A stretch of DNA of 64,000 nucleotides. Source: Xanthobacter autotrophicus (GTDB taxonomy: Bacteria > Pseudomonadota > Alphaproteobacteria > Rhizobiales > Xanthobacteraceae). Of this stretch, positions 18,209 through 27,327 are shown piece by piece. The stretch's first letter is position 1, and the number at the start of each line of letters is the position of its first letter. The stretch is taken from positions 310,001-374,000 of the forward strand of contig NZ_VAUP01000028.1 in the NCBI RefSeq assembly GCF_005871085.1, written 5' to 3'. Below the pieces are notes generated by a model. It had not been told where the DNA came from and did no database searches. It worked only from the letters and a program-made list of their open reading frames with translations. The translations under genes and the position numbers were made by a program.

Positions 18209-19546
18209 TCAGTAGCCGCCGGTGCGTCCCGGTATCCATGAGGTGCCGGCCAGCGGCACGCCGGCCATGGCGGCGGCCTCCACCGTGAGGGCGACGAGGT
18301 CCTCCGGCTCCAGATTGTGCACGTGGCTCTTGCCGCAGGCGCGGGCGATGGTCTGCGCCTCCAGCGTCATCACCGAAAGATAATTGGCGAGCCGGTGGCC
18401 GGCCTTCACCGGATCGAGCCGGGCTGAGAGCACCGGGTCCTGGGTGGTGATGCCGGCGGGGTCGAGCCCCTCGTGCCAGTCGTCATAGGCCCCGGCGGTG
18501 GTGCCGAGTGCCTGGTATTCGTCCTCATACTGGGGATCGTTGTCGCCCAGCGCGACGAGGGCCGCCGTGCCGATGGCCACCGCGTCGGCGCCCAGCGCCA
18601 GCGCCTTGGCCACGTCCGCGCCGGAGCGGATGCCGCCGGAGACGATGAGCTGCACCTTGCGGTGCATGCCGAGGTCCTGCAGCGCCTGCACGGCCGGCCG
18701 GATGGCGGCGAGGATGGGGATGCCGACGTTCTCGATGAACACGTCCTGGGTCGCCGCTGTGCCGCCCTGCATGCCGTCGAGCACCACCACGTCGGCACCC
18801 GCCTTCACCGCCAGCGCGATGTCGTAATAGGGGCGGGAGGCGCCGACCTTCACATAGATGGGCTTTTCCCAGTCGGTGAGCTCGCGCAGTTCCTCGATCT
18901 TGATCTCAAGATCGTCCGGGCCGGTCCAGTCGGGATGGCGGCAGGCCGAGCGCTGGTCGATGCCCTTGGGCAGGTTGCGCATGGCGGCGACGCGATCGGA
19001 GATCTTCTGGCCCAGCAGCATGCCGCCGCCGCCGGGCTTGGCGCCCTGGCCGATGACGATCTCGATGGCGTCGGCCTTGCGCAGATCCACCGGGTTCATG
19101 CCATAGCGCGAGGGCAGGTACTGGTAGACCAGGGTCTGCGACTGCCCCCGCTCTTCCGGCGTCATGCCGCCGTCGCCGGTGGTGGTGGAGGTCCCCACCG
19201 TGGTGGCGCCGCGCCCCAGCGCTTCCTTGGCCTGGGCCGAGAGCGCGCCGAAGCTCATGCCAGCGATGGTCACCGGAGTCTTCAGGGTGATGGGCTTCTT
19301 GGCGAAGCGGGTGCCGAGCACCACCTCGGTGCCGCACTTCTCGCGATAGCCTTCCAGCGGATAGCGCGACATGGAGGCGCCGAGGAAGAGCAGGTCGTCG
19401 AAGTGGGGCACCTTGCGCTTGGTGCCGCCGCCACGGATGTCATAGATGCCGGTGGCCGCCGCGCGGCGGATCTCGGCCAATGTCGCCGGATCGAAGGTGG
19501 CCGAGAAGCGAGGCGGGGTGCGGGGCACGTTGGAATGAGCGGTCAT
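18209..19546 (-). CDS. mgsC: N-methylglutamate synthase subunit C (glutamate synthase FMN domain)
   Basis: A 445-residue TIM-barrel protein homologous to the FMN-binding part of glutamate synthase (GltB2-type). Visible are MSFGALSAQAKEALGRGA, TGDGGMTPEERGQSQ, GQGAKPGGGGMLLGQKI and the phosphate-binding VSGGIRSGADVAKALALGAD. It transfers the gamma-glutamyl-bound methylamine to form N-methylglutamate. It lies 11 bases after mgsB. Confidence 0.87.
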   Translation of the reverse strand: MTAHSNVPRTPPRFSATFDPATLAEIRRAAATGIYDIRGGGTKRKVPHFDDLLFLGASMSRYPLEGYREKCGTEVVLGTRFAKKPITLKTPVTIAGMSFGALSAQAKEALGRGATTVGTSTTTGDGGMTPEERGQSQTLVYQYLPSRYGMNPVDLRKADAIEIVIGQGAKPGGGGMLLGQKISDRVAAMRNLPKGIDQRSACRHPDWTGPDDLEIKIEELRELTDWEKPIYVKVGASRPYYDIALAVKAGADVVVLDGMQGGTAATQDVFIENVGIPILAAIRPAVQALQDLGMHRKVQLIVSGGIRSGADVAKALALGADAVAIGTAALVALGDNDPQYEDEYQALGTTAGAYDDWHEGLDPAGITTQDPVLSARLDPVKAGHRLANYLSVMTLEAQTIARACGKSHVHNLEPEDLVALTVEAAAMAGVPLAGTSWIPGRTGGY

Positions 19547-19557
19547 CGTCTCGGCCC

Positions 19558-20265
19558 TCAGTACGCGGACGCGTTGTCGACGTGGAAATTGTAGAGCTGC
19601 CGGGCCGAGCCGTAGCGCTTGAACGCGGCGACATCGACGGTGCCTTCAAGGCCGGCGGCCTTCAGCTTCTCCGCCAGAAGCACCTTGTGCTCGTCGCGCA
19701 TCTCCTTCTCGATGCAGTCGGCGCCCAGCGACTTGACGGAGCCGCGCACGAACAGCTTCGCCTCATAGAGGCTGTCGCCCAGCGCCTCGCCGGCATCGCC
19801 GAGCACCACCAGGCTGCCGGACTGGCCCATGAATGCGCTCATGTGGCCCACCGAGCCCTTCACCACGATGTCGATGCCCTTCATGGAGATGCCGCAGCGG
19901 GCCGAGGCATTGCCGTCGATCACCAGCAGGCCGCCGTGGCCGGTGGCGCCGGCCGCCTGGCTGGCATCGCCGCGCACATGGACGAAGCCGCTCATCATGT
20001 TCTCGGCAAGGCCCACGCCGGCATTGCCGTGGATGATCACGGACGCCTCGGCATTCATGCCGGCGCAGTAATAGCCCACGTGGCCCTCGATCTCGACGGT
20101 GAGGGGGGCATTGATGCCCACCGCCACCGCGTGGCGGCCATTGGGGTTCAGCACCCGCCAGCGGCGGGCGTTGCTTTCGCCGGTGGCGGCGTGGAGCGCC
20201 GCATTCAGCTCGCGCAGGGCGGTATCGGCGAGGTCGAAGGTGATGTCGGGGGAGATGGCGTTCAC
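19558..20265 (-). CDS. mgsB: N-methylglutamate synthase subunit B (glutamate synthase alpha/GXGXG domain)
   Basis: A 235-residue right-handed beta-helix (GltB3-like) protein with repeated glycine-rich turns (GNAGVGLAENM, GATGHGGLLVIDGNA, GQSGSLVVLGDAGEALGD). It is the structural third of the split glutamate-synthase-like enzyme. Its ATG overlaps the mgsA stop by four bases. Confidence 0.85.
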   Translation of the reverse strand: MNAISPDITFDLADTALRELNAALHAATGESNARRWRVLNPNGRHAVAVGINAPLTVEIEGHVGYYCAGMNAEASVIIHGNAGVGLAENMMSGFVHVRGDASQAAGATGHGGLLVIDGNASARCGISMKGIDIVVKGSVGHMSAFMGQSGSLVVLGDAGEALGDSLYEAKLFVRGSVKSLGADCIEKEMRDEHKVLLAEKLKAAGLEGTVDVAAFKRYGSARQLYNFHVDNASAY

Positions 20266-21161
20266 TGGGCGCGCTCCCAGAAATAGACGGTGGCGGGTTC
20301 CGGCTCGAAGACACGGGCCTTGGCGATGCCCGGCAGGTCCACCAGGGCACGATATTCCGAGCCGAAGGCCACATACTGGTCGGTCTCGGCCATCACGGCG
20401 GGCTTGCAGGCGATGGGATCACGCAGCACGCCGAAGCCGTTCTCGGTGCCCACCACGAAGGTGAAGAAGCCGTCGAGGTCCTTGAGGCCGGCATCCAGTG
20501 CCTCGCCCAGGGACGCGCCCTGCTTCATCCGCCAGGTGAGATAGCCGGCGGCCACCTCGCTGTCGTTGTCGGTCTCGATGGTGATGCCCTCGCGCTTCAG
20601 AGCGCGGCGCAGGGCGTTGTGGTTGGAGAGCGAGCCGTTGTGCACAAGGCACTGGTCGGCGCCGGTGGAGAAGGGGTGCGCACCGGCTGTGGTCACCGCG
20701 CTCTCGGTGGCCATGCGAGTGTGGCCGATGCCATGGGTGCCGCGCATGCTCGGAAGGCCGAAGGTCTCGGCCACGGACGCGGGCAGGCCCACCTCCTTGA
20801 AGATTTCCATGCGCTCGCCGGTGCCGACGATGGCCACTTCCGGATGGCGCTCCACCAGGAAGGCGCGCACCGCCGTTTCCCGCGCGGCGGGAATCTCGAC
20901 GATGGCATGGGTGCCGCGCACCACCAGGCCCGGCAGGCCGGCGGCCGGGAGCGACAGGCCGGCCGCGAGCGCCTCGAAGTCGTAGGACGCCGTGGCGCGC
21001 AGCGAGAGCTTCACCTTGTCCTTCGCTCCGCTGCCATAGACGGCGAAGCCCGCGCTGTCGGGGCCGCGATCCGTCATGACGCAAAGCATGGAGGCGAGCA
21101 TGGCCCCGAGCTCGCCTTCGAGCTTGGGGTCCTTCAAGAAAAGTCCGACGATGCCGCACAT
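20262..21161 (-). CDS. mgsA: N-methylglutamate synthase subunit A (class II glutamine amidotransferase)
   Basis: An N-terminal-nucleophile amidotransferase: the start MCGIVGLFLKD leaves Cys at position 2 after Met removal, which decides the start over a 21-codon longer frame. Later motifs GTHGIGHTRMATES and HNGSLSNHNALR are typical. 299 residues. It begins the mgsABC-gmaS operon. Confidence 0.88.
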   Translation of the reverse strand: MCGIVGLFLKDPKLEGELGAMLASMLCVMTDRGPDSAGFAVYGSGAKDKVKLSLRATASYDFEALAAGLSLPAAGLPGLVVRGTHAIVEIPAARETAVRAFLVERHPEVAIVGTGERMEIFKEVGLPASVAETFGLPSMRGTHGIGHTRMATESAVTTAGAHPFSTGADQCLVHNGSLSNHNALRRALKREGITIETDNDSEVAAGYLTWRMKQGASLGEALDAGLKDLDGFFTFVVGTENGFGVLRDPIACKPAVMAETDQYVAFGSEYRALVDLPGIAKARVFEPEPATVYFWERAQ

Positions 21162-21252
21162 GGCGCTGTCACTGTCTCCATTCCGGGCCGCGTGAGCGAC
21201 CTTGAGTGGAAGAAGTACGCCCAACGGCCTAGGGCGTCAACGACAACGAATA

Positions 21253-21275
21253 AAATTTTCGCTTGAAGAAACTTT
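21253..21275. promoter_or_regulatory. Operator candidate upstream of mgsA
   Basis: An AT-rich dyad with arms AAAnTTTC and GAAAnTTT around a 7-base centre lies in the gap between the XRE-cupin regulator and mgsA. It is a plausible binding site for that regulator. Confidence 0.5.
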
Positions 21276-21363
21276 AGCGCAGACCGGGTGGTGTGGCGGA
21301 GCTGCGGCCTCTGGCGCGCCTCATGCCGCCGACCTCGCGCTTTGCCCGACGCCGCGCGGGCTC

Positions 21364-22038
21364 TCAGTGCCGGTCGCGGCCGTAGACGATGATGGACAGG
21401 TAGGTCATGGGTCGCTGGATCAGGTCTTCCGGGCCGTGGGCGGCGCCGGAATCGAACATCAGCGAGTCCCCGGCTCGCAGATGGTAGGTACGGTCCGCGT
21501 GGCGATACAGCACCTCGCCCGACAGCATGTAGATGAACTCCACCCCGGCGTGACGGAAGCCGGTATGGGGCGCCGCTTCTTCCGACAGGGTGATGAGATA
21601 GGGCTCCACCACGATGTCACCGCCGAGCCCATGGCCGAGCAACTCATATTGGTGGCCGACCTTGGTGCCGCGCCGCTCGATGATGACGCCCTGGTGGGCG
21701 CGCACGAAGGAGCAGTCGCGCCGCTCCTCGAAGGCCGAGAACAGGGTGGTGATAGGCACGTTGAGCGCCTTGGAGATGGCTTGCAGCGTGCCGAGGGAAG
21801 GCGAGATCTGGCCGTTCTCAATCTTGGAGAGCATGCCAACGGAAATGCCCGCGGCGCCGGCGAGGTCCGACACCGTGAGATCCAGTTCCCGCCGGATGGA
21901 GCGCACCTGGACACCCAGGGCCTGTTCGAGGGTCACGGCCGTCGCGGCGGGCGCGCCGGAGCCGGTCACATAGTCCTCGTGATCCTGAACGTGCGGCAGC
22001 TGGACCTCCAAGGCCCCCTTCACCTTCCTCTCGGCCAC
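21364..22038 (-). CDS. XRE-family regulator with C-terminal cupin
   Basis: A 224-residue regulator. A helix-turn-helix (LTVSDLAGAAGISVGMLSKI, then ENGQISP) is at about residues 53-80, and a cupin sensor domain (HTGFRHAGVEFIYMLSGEV) near the C-terminus. This class senses small amines or amino acids. Immediately upstream of mgsA and on the same strand, it probably controls the methylamine genes. The start is a GTG. Confidence 0.88.
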   Translation of the reverse strand: MAERKVKGALEVQLPHVQDHEDYVTGSGAPAATAVTLEQALGVQVRSIRRELDLTVSDLAGAAGISVGMLSKIENGQISPSLGTLQAISKALNVPITTLFSAFEERRDCSFVRAHQGVIIERRGTKVGHQYELLGHGLGGDIVVEPYLITLSEEAAPHTGFRHAGVEFIYMLSGEVLYRHADRTYHLRAGDSLMFDSGAAHGPEDLIQRPMTYLSIIVYGRDRH

Positions 22039-22419
22039 GCTTTCCCCCGTACGCTCATCCGCCCGGCACCCGGGCAGAGGACCCGGCAGATCCGGGGCGA
22101 CATCACCCGTTCAAGCTTCCATTGTGCCAGCTTCCTGCGGAGAAGACACGGCGAATCCGATAGCTGCGTGATGCCTGCCTGGTGCTCGGGTGATGCTTGC
22201 CGGACCCGCGGCCGGACATTTGCGCGCCTCATCGGACAAGTGACGCGGTTCGGCGGCGCGATGCGCAAAGCGAGGCAGGACAGCAGCTTTCTGAAACTCT
22301 GCCGGTGGGTTTTCCACAGTCGGCCCGGCTGCAAGCGTGTCCGGTGCGGCGGCTCTGGACAGGTCCCGACTTCCTGATTATACACTCGCGGCTCCAAACG
22401 GCGCTGCCGCCGGTTGGAC
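22039..22419. other. Non-coding gap before tRNA-Phe
   Basis: About 380 bases with no protein-like frame; it should contain the promoters of the XRE-cupin gene (minus) and of tRNA-Phe (plus). I see no strong hairpin or repeat. Confidence 0.5.
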
Positions 22420-22495
22420 GCCCAGGTAGCTCAGTTGGTAGAGCATGCGACTGAAAATCGCAGTGTCGGCGGTTCGACTCCGTCCCTGGGCACCA
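22420..22495 (+). tRNA. tRNA-Phe (GAA)
   Basis: A 76-base cloverleaf. Acceptor GCCCAGG pairs with CCTGGGC, the D-arm is TAGCTCAGTTGGTAGAGCA, anticodon loop CTGAAAA gives anticodon GAA, and the T-arm contains GGTTCGACTCC. CCA is encoded. The 3' half serves as the integration site of the downstream element. Confidence 0.97.
22451..22495 (+). repeat. attL: 45-bp direct repeat inside tRNA-Phe
   Basis: The last 45 bases of tRNA-Phe, from the anticodon loop through CCA, recur exactly at 43715-43759. This is the standard footprint of tyrosine-integrase insertion into a tRNA gene, with the tRNA restored at the left end. Confidence 0.93.
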
Positions 22496-22737
22496 CTCAT
22501 TTTCCAATGAAATCAAAGCTCTAGAGATCGTCTCTCTTGGACGGTACCAGTATATCAGACGCCTGGGTTTCCCCGGGGTGTCGAGAGCGGCGTGCTTGAA
22601 CGAAGCGGGCTGATGCGGAATGTGCCGGTTTGGTGCGTCAGCGGCCGCGATAGGGCGCGTCTATAGCGGCAGAGGTTCTCGCCTTCCCAGCGGTGCGGGC
22701 ACCGCTAACCTTGCTCTCGTGGTCCGGGTGCCCGCGC

Positions 22738-23544
22738 CTACGGGGCGCTGATGCGAATCGTGCCGGGCACGCCGAGGATCCAGCCCTCCACTTGTGCCTG
22801 TACCCGGTCAGGTGGTGTCAGCTCGGGGTTCAGGAATGTGCCGAGGCTGCCATCGTGATCGGCACGGGAAAGCCACGCCGCGATGCTGAAGGCGTCGTGT
22901 TGGTCACCGGTACGGTCCTCACGCTCATAACTTCGGCTCCAGAGGGCCGGGTACACCTCGGCAATGACCGATCGGCCTTCAAGCGGGGTCCAGCCATCGA
23001 AGGGCCAGAAATGCACGCGGTCGCCCATATGTTGGCGGATAAAGCGCAGCCAGGGGATCCCGGCATGCGTGGACTTCGCCACGGTGCCCTGGACGTCGAA
23101 GTGAAAAACCGACTTGGCGCTGCCGGCACGAATCTCTGTCAGCCGCCGCCAACGCGCATTGCCCTTTCGGGCTGCGCCATTGCCGGCCGAGCCGTCGCGC
23201 ACAAAATCGACGTAGGTGTTGTCCTCGTCGGTCGGCCAGTGCCGGTGAAAATCGTCGAGAAAGCTGGGCCAGTCCGTCGGAAGCTGGTGCTCCTCGAAAT
23301 AGCGCAGTGGGAAAGAGAACCCGTGATCGATGCCGACGATGGTGGGAATGTCGCGTGAGAGCTGCTCCACCAACCAGTCGGCGACCCCGCGCCGGGTCCA
23401 ATATTTTCGCGGTGACGGGGGTGGGAGCACCTCGACAGGTCCCGAATCGGCTTCGCCTGCATAAACGCGCAACCCTTTGATGCTGGCGTTGGGCGTCTCG
23501 GCGCCGGAATAGTCGACCCCGATGTAGCGCCGAAAGCTCGTCAC
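22738..23544 (-). CDS. DUF429-like protein (predicted RNase H-fold nuclease)
   Basis: A 268-residue protein. The N-terminal YIGVDYSGAE with an Asp on the first strand and a later VGIDHGFSFP resemble the RNase H-like core of the DUF429 family; acidic residues follow in the C-terminal half (QHDAFSIAAWL). No biochemical role is established. It is the first gene inside the left att site. A 43-bp piece of its 3' end recurs near the right end of the island (42663-42705). Confidence 0.7.
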   Translation of the reverse strand: MTSFRRYIGVDYSGAETPNASIKGLRVYAGEADSGPVEVLPPPSPRKYWTRRGVADWLVEQLSRDIPTIVGIDHGFSFPLRYFEEHQLPTDWPSFLDDFHRHWPTDEDNTYVDFVRDGSAGNGAARKGNARWRRLTEIRAGSAKSVFHFDVQGTVAKSTHAGIPWLRFIRQHMGDRVHFWPFDGWTPLEGRSVIAEVYPALWSRSYEREDRTGDQHDAFSIAAWLSRADHDGSLGTFLNPELTPPDRVQAQVEGWILGVPGTIRISAP

Positions 23545-23592
23545 CTCAAACTCCTAGCGAGGTACCACACTGGGGCCACTGACCCGCAGGTT

Positions 23593-23635
23593 GGTGGTGA
23601 TCATAATCGTCAACTTAGGAATTATGACCACCACC
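23593..23635. repeat. Palindromic repeat, copy 1
   Basis: Inverted repeat with 15-base arms, GGTGGTGATCATAAT and ATTATGACCACCACC, differing at one position. It shares the core AGGAATTATGA with copy 2 and is related to copy 3. Confidence 0.65.
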
Positions 23636-23832
23636 ATGTCCCGGAATGTAGGACTTGGCCCATGGATCGCGGGTTTGAACACCCAAGATGTTGTTCGCGA
23701 GGCCAGACCGATTGTCGTCACGCGGATTTCAAGCCCATGCAGGGCGACGAACAATCGCGGTGTCACCCAGCGGGGCAGGGTGCCAACGTTTTCCCTGCCA
23801 TCGTGAACGCCAACAAATGAGTAGCGCCCTGT

Positions 23833-23875
23833 GGTGGTGGTCAAAATCCTTATTGTAGGAATTATGAGCACCACC
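23833..23875. repeat. Palindromic repeat, copy 2
   Basis: Arms GGTGGTGGTCAAAAT and ATTATGAGCACCACC (two mismatches). It lies directly after the stop of the 80-residue minus-strand gene. About 240 bases from copy 1 in otherwise non-coding sequence. Confidence 0.65.
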
Positions 23876-23882
23876 GCTCGGG

Positions 23883-24125
23883 TCACGCGAGGAGCGCAGC
23901 TCTCGCCTGCTTCTCCGCCTCCGAGCCCTTCGGCCATTCCCATGCCAATCGTGGCTTGTGGGTTTTGGCGAGTTCAGGGAACTTTTTCGCCTCTCGGGCA
24001 GCGATGCGCAGCTTCTCGCGAGCGAGGCGGGGGTCAATTTTCAACTCGGCGCAAATCGCCTTTAAGGTCACCGTCTCGGGCGGGTTCGTTGACGGTTTCG
24101 TGGCGGCAATCGGTTTTGTGGACAT
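23883..24125 (-). CDS. Hypothetical 80-residue protein
   Basis: A Lys/Ala-rich small protein with a helix-turn-helix-like middle (TVTLKAICAELKIDPRLARE). It may bind nucleic acid, but I do not recognise a named family. Divergent from the Res gene across about 200 bases that should hold both promoters. Confidence 0.6.
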   Translation of the reverse strand: MSTKPIAATKPSTNPPETVTLKAICAELKIDPRLAREKLRIAAREAKKFPELAKTHKPRLAWEWPKGSEAEKQARAALLA

Positions 24126-24330
24126 GATCGTCCCTCCTTCGCTGGACGATCAGTTCAATAAGATGATCGGTTCTGGATTGTCAGGGGTAACTCCATGTTC
24201 CGGCTGAGTGCGCCACTCGGGCAGGCATCGGTCGACGCAACCTTTGATTGAAATTCTGATCCGGCGCTGAAGGCATTGGCGCAGCTCTCGCCTTGGATAT
24301 GATGCAGGTTGCAGGCGGGGGATTCGCAGT

Positions 24331-27327
24331 TTGACCAGCTTTTACGAGCGGCCGATTCTTAACTCGCCATATCGCGTGCCGGGATTGCACCATCCACTCG
24401 ACAAGAATGGCCAGCCGATCGACGGCGAGCCGAGGCATGGCCGCCGCCCCTCCCGGCACATCGTGCCCGTCCCAGCCTCGAGGAAGAAGGCGTCGACCGG
24501 TCAGGCCTCGCTCGATCTGGAAACCTACAGCGACTACCCTCTCATCAACGAGATTCGTGGTTATGTCGACACGTGGCGCGCGCTGCCCAACCCTACCGAT
24601 TGGGGGGTGACAGGGACGACGCAGCGGCTTCTGGAACACTGGCGGCATGGGCAGTTTTCAGGCCCGCAACCTTTCTTCTGCCAGATTGAAGCGGCCGAAA
24701 CCATCATCTGGCTGACCGAGGTCGCCCCGAAGCGCGCCGCCACCAGGCGCCTGCGCGACGAACTGGAACAGCACAACCAGGAGGCCAATCCCGCGCTTTT
24801 TCGTCTCGCCATGAAGATGGCGACCGGCAGTGGCAAGACCACCGTCATGGCCATGCTGATCGCCTGGCAGGCGGTCAATGCTGCGCGCAAGGCTTCGAAG
24901 GATTTCTCCCGCGCCTTCCTGATCATCGCCCCGGGCATCACCATCCGCGACCGCCTGCGTGTGCTGCTTCCCAGCGAGCCGGACAATTATTACGAGACGC
25001 GCGAGATCGTGCCGCCGGAGATGCTGCCGGACATCCGGCGTGCGGAAATCGTCATCACCAACTACCACGCGTTCCAGCACCGCGAGACGCTCGCCTTGCC
25101 CAAGGTCGCGCGCAGCTTCCTGCAGGGCAACGCGCCGGAGCCGTTGAAAACCACCGAGACCGACGCCGAGATGCTCGAAAGAGCATGCGGCAAGCTGCTC
25201 AATTACGACCGCGTCACAGTCATCAACGACGAGGCGCACCATTGCTACCGCCACAAGGTGGGAGGCGACGCCGAAGGTCCGCTCACGGGGGAGGACAAGA
25301 AGGAGGCGGCCGAGAACGAAGAGGCGGCGCGGCTCTGGATCAACGGCATCGAGGCGCTGGATCGCAGGCTGTCGAAGGGGGTGCGCGCGGTTTACGACCT
25401 CTCCGCCACGCCTTTCTTCCTGCGCGGCTCGGGCTATCCGGAGGGGTATCTCTTCCCCTGGGTGGTGTCCGATTTCAGCCTGATGGATGCCATCGAGAGC
25501 GGCATCGTCAAGCTGCCCCGCGTGCCGGTGACCGACAATCTCGTGCAGACCGATACGGTGGTCTACCGCGATCTGTGGAAGTCGATCGGCAAGTCCCTGC
25601 CGAAGACCGCCGCCGGCGCCGCCAAGATGAGCCCGTTCGATCTGCCGACGACGCTGCTGACTGCGCTGACCGCGCTCTACAGCCATTACGAAGGCGAGTA
25701 CCACAGGTGGGAGCGTGCCGGCATCGGGGTGCCGCCGGTGTTCATCGTCGTGTGCCAGAACACGGCCATTTCCAAGCTGGTGTTCGAATGGATCGCCGGC
25801 TTCGAGCGCGGCGATGCCGCCGAGGGCGAGCGCGCGGCCTTTCATGCGGGCCACCTGGAGCTGTTCCGCAATTATGACGAGCACGGCGCCCGCCTTCCCC
25901 GCCCGCGCACGTTGCTGATCGATTCCCGCGAGATCGAATCCGGCAAGGCGCTGGACAAGGGGTTCCGCGACGCCGCCGGCCCGGAGATCGAGCAGTTCAA
26001 GCGCGAGCTGAACGACCGCCTCGGCGCCGCGGGCAACGGCGACGTCAGCGAGGGCGAACTGCTGCGCGAGGTGATGAACACGGTGGGCCGCCCTGGCCGC
26101 CTCGGCGAGCAGATCCGCTGCGTGGTCTCGGTGTCCATGCTGACCGAGGGATGGGACACCAACACCGTCACCCACATCCTCGGCGTGCGCGCCTTCGGCA
26201 CCCAGCTTTTGTGCGAGCAGGTGGTGGGCCGGGCCCTGCGCCGGCAATCCTACGACCTGAACCCCGAGACCGGCCTGTTCGACGTGGAATATGCCGACAT
26301 CATGGGCATTCCGTTCGATTTTGCCGCCTCTCCGCAAAAGGCCGAGCCGGTCAAGCCGAAGCCGGTCACGCGTGTCCACGCCATCAAGGAGCGGGCGGGG
26401 CTGGAGATCGCCTTTCCCCGCGTCAGCGGCTATCGGCGGGAGCTGTCCTCGGAAAAGCTGGAGCCGCACTTTTCCGAGGACAGCCGGCTGGAGATCACGA
26501 TCCTGGACATCGGCCCGACGGCGGTGGTGATGGAGGGCATCGTCGGCGCCGGCGTCACCATCACGCCCCAGGTGCTGGAGCGGCTGCGGCCCTCCGAGAT
26601 CAGCTTCAACCTCGCCAAGCACCTGCTCTACACGCATTTCCGCGACGAGGAGGGCTTTCCCAAGCAGCACCTGTTCCCGCAGATCCAGCGCATTGCGCGC
26701 CGCTGGCTGGACGAGGGCTACCTGGTGACGAAGGGCGTGCCCATCGGCGCCATCCTCTATCAGGACCAACTGGCCCGTGCGGCGGAGAAGATCGACATCG
26801 CCCTCACCCGCGGCAGCGAGGGGAGGATCATGGCGGTGCTTGATCCCTACAATCCGAAGGGGTCCACCCGCCACGTCAATTTCATCACCTCGAAGCCCTG
26901 CTGGAAGACCGGCGCGCAGCCGCCCAAGTGCCAGATCAGCCATGTGGTGCTGGATTCCAGCTGGGAGGAACAACTGGCCCTCACGCTGGAGACCCATCCG
27001 CGTGTGATCGCCTATGCCAAGAACCAGGCGCTGGGCTTCGAGATCCCCTATCTCGATGGCGGCACCATGCGGCGCTATGTGCCCGATTTCCTCGTGCGGC
27101 TGGATGATGGCGGCACCACGCCGCTCAATCTCGTGCTGGAAGTGAAGGGCCTGCGCGACGAGGCCGACAAGGCCAAGGCGCAGACGACGCGCGACCTGTG
27201 GGTGCCCGGCGTCAACGCCCTCGGCGGCTTCGGCCGCTGGGACTTCGCCGAATTCCGTGACTGGACGACCATGACCGAAGACTTCGCCGCGCTGGTCGAA
27301 CGACTGCTCAAGAAGGTTCCCGCCTGA
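24331..27327 (+). CDS. Type III-like restriction endonuclease (BPTD_3080-type), helicase-nuclease
   Basis: A 998-residue SF2 enzyme. It opens with the family-typical YERPILNSPYRVPG, Walker A ATGSGKTT is near residue 163, the DEAH box (INDEAHHCY) near 300, motif III SATPFF follows, and a C-terminal PD-(D/E)xK nuclease is visible as RYVPDFLV with LVLEVKG near 917-935. It should translocate on DNA and cleave it. The start is a TTG with a purine-rich stretch upstream. The stop overlaps the methylase start (TGATG), so the two are translationally coupled. Confidence 0.88.
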   Translation: MTSFYERPILNSPYRVPGLHHPLDKNGQPIDGEPRHGRRPSRHIVPVPASRKKASTGQASLDLETYSDYPLINEIRGYVDTWRALPNPTDWGVTGTTQRLLEHWRHGQFSGPQPFFCQIEAAETIIWLTEVAPKRAATRRLRDELEQHNQEANPALFRLAMKMATGSGKTTVMAMLIAWQAVNAARKASKDFSRAFLIIAPGITIRDRLRVLLPSEPDNYYETREIVPPEMLPDIRRAEIVITNYHAFQHRETLALPKVARSFLQGNAPEPLKTTETDAEMLERACGKLLNYDRVTVINDEAHHCYRHKVGGDAEGPLTGEDKKEAAENEEAARLWINGIEALDRRLSKGVRAVYDLSATPFFLRGSGYPEGYLFPWVVSDFSLMDAIESGIVKLPRVPVTDNLVQTDTVVYRDLWKSIGKSLPKTAAGAAKMSPFDLPTTLLTALTALYSHYEGEYHRWERAGIGVPPVFIVVCQNTAISKLVFEWIAGFERGDAAEGERAAFHAGHLELFRNYDEHGARLPRPRTLLIDSREIESGKALDKGFRDAAGPEIEQFKRELNDRLGAAGNGDVSEGELLREVMNTVGRPGRLGEQIRCVVSVSMLTEGWDTNTVTHILGVRAFGTQLLCEQVVGRALRRQSYDLNPETGLFDVEYADIMGIPFDFAASPQKAEPVKPKPVTRVHAIKERAGLEIAFPRVSGYRRELSSEKLEPHFSEDSRLEITILDIGPTAVVMEGIVGAGVTITPQVLERLRPSEISFNLAKHLLYTHFRDEEGFPKQHLFPQIQRIARRWLDEGYLVTKGVPIGAILYQDQLARAAEKIDIALTRGSEGRIMAVLDPYNPKGSTRHVNFITSKPCWKTGAQPPKCQISHVVLDSSWEEQLALTLETHPRVIAYAKNQALGFEIPYLDGGTMRRYVPDFLVRLDDGGTTPLNLVLEVKGLRDEADKAKAQTTRDLWVPGVNALGGFGRWDFAEFRDWTTMTEDFAALVERLLKKVPA

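Noticed and set aside
23554-23943. Minus-strand frame of 129 codons after the DUF429 gene
   Set aside because: It runs through both palindromic repeats and the start of the 80-residue gene; the protein is repetitive in the repeat regions and has no motif.
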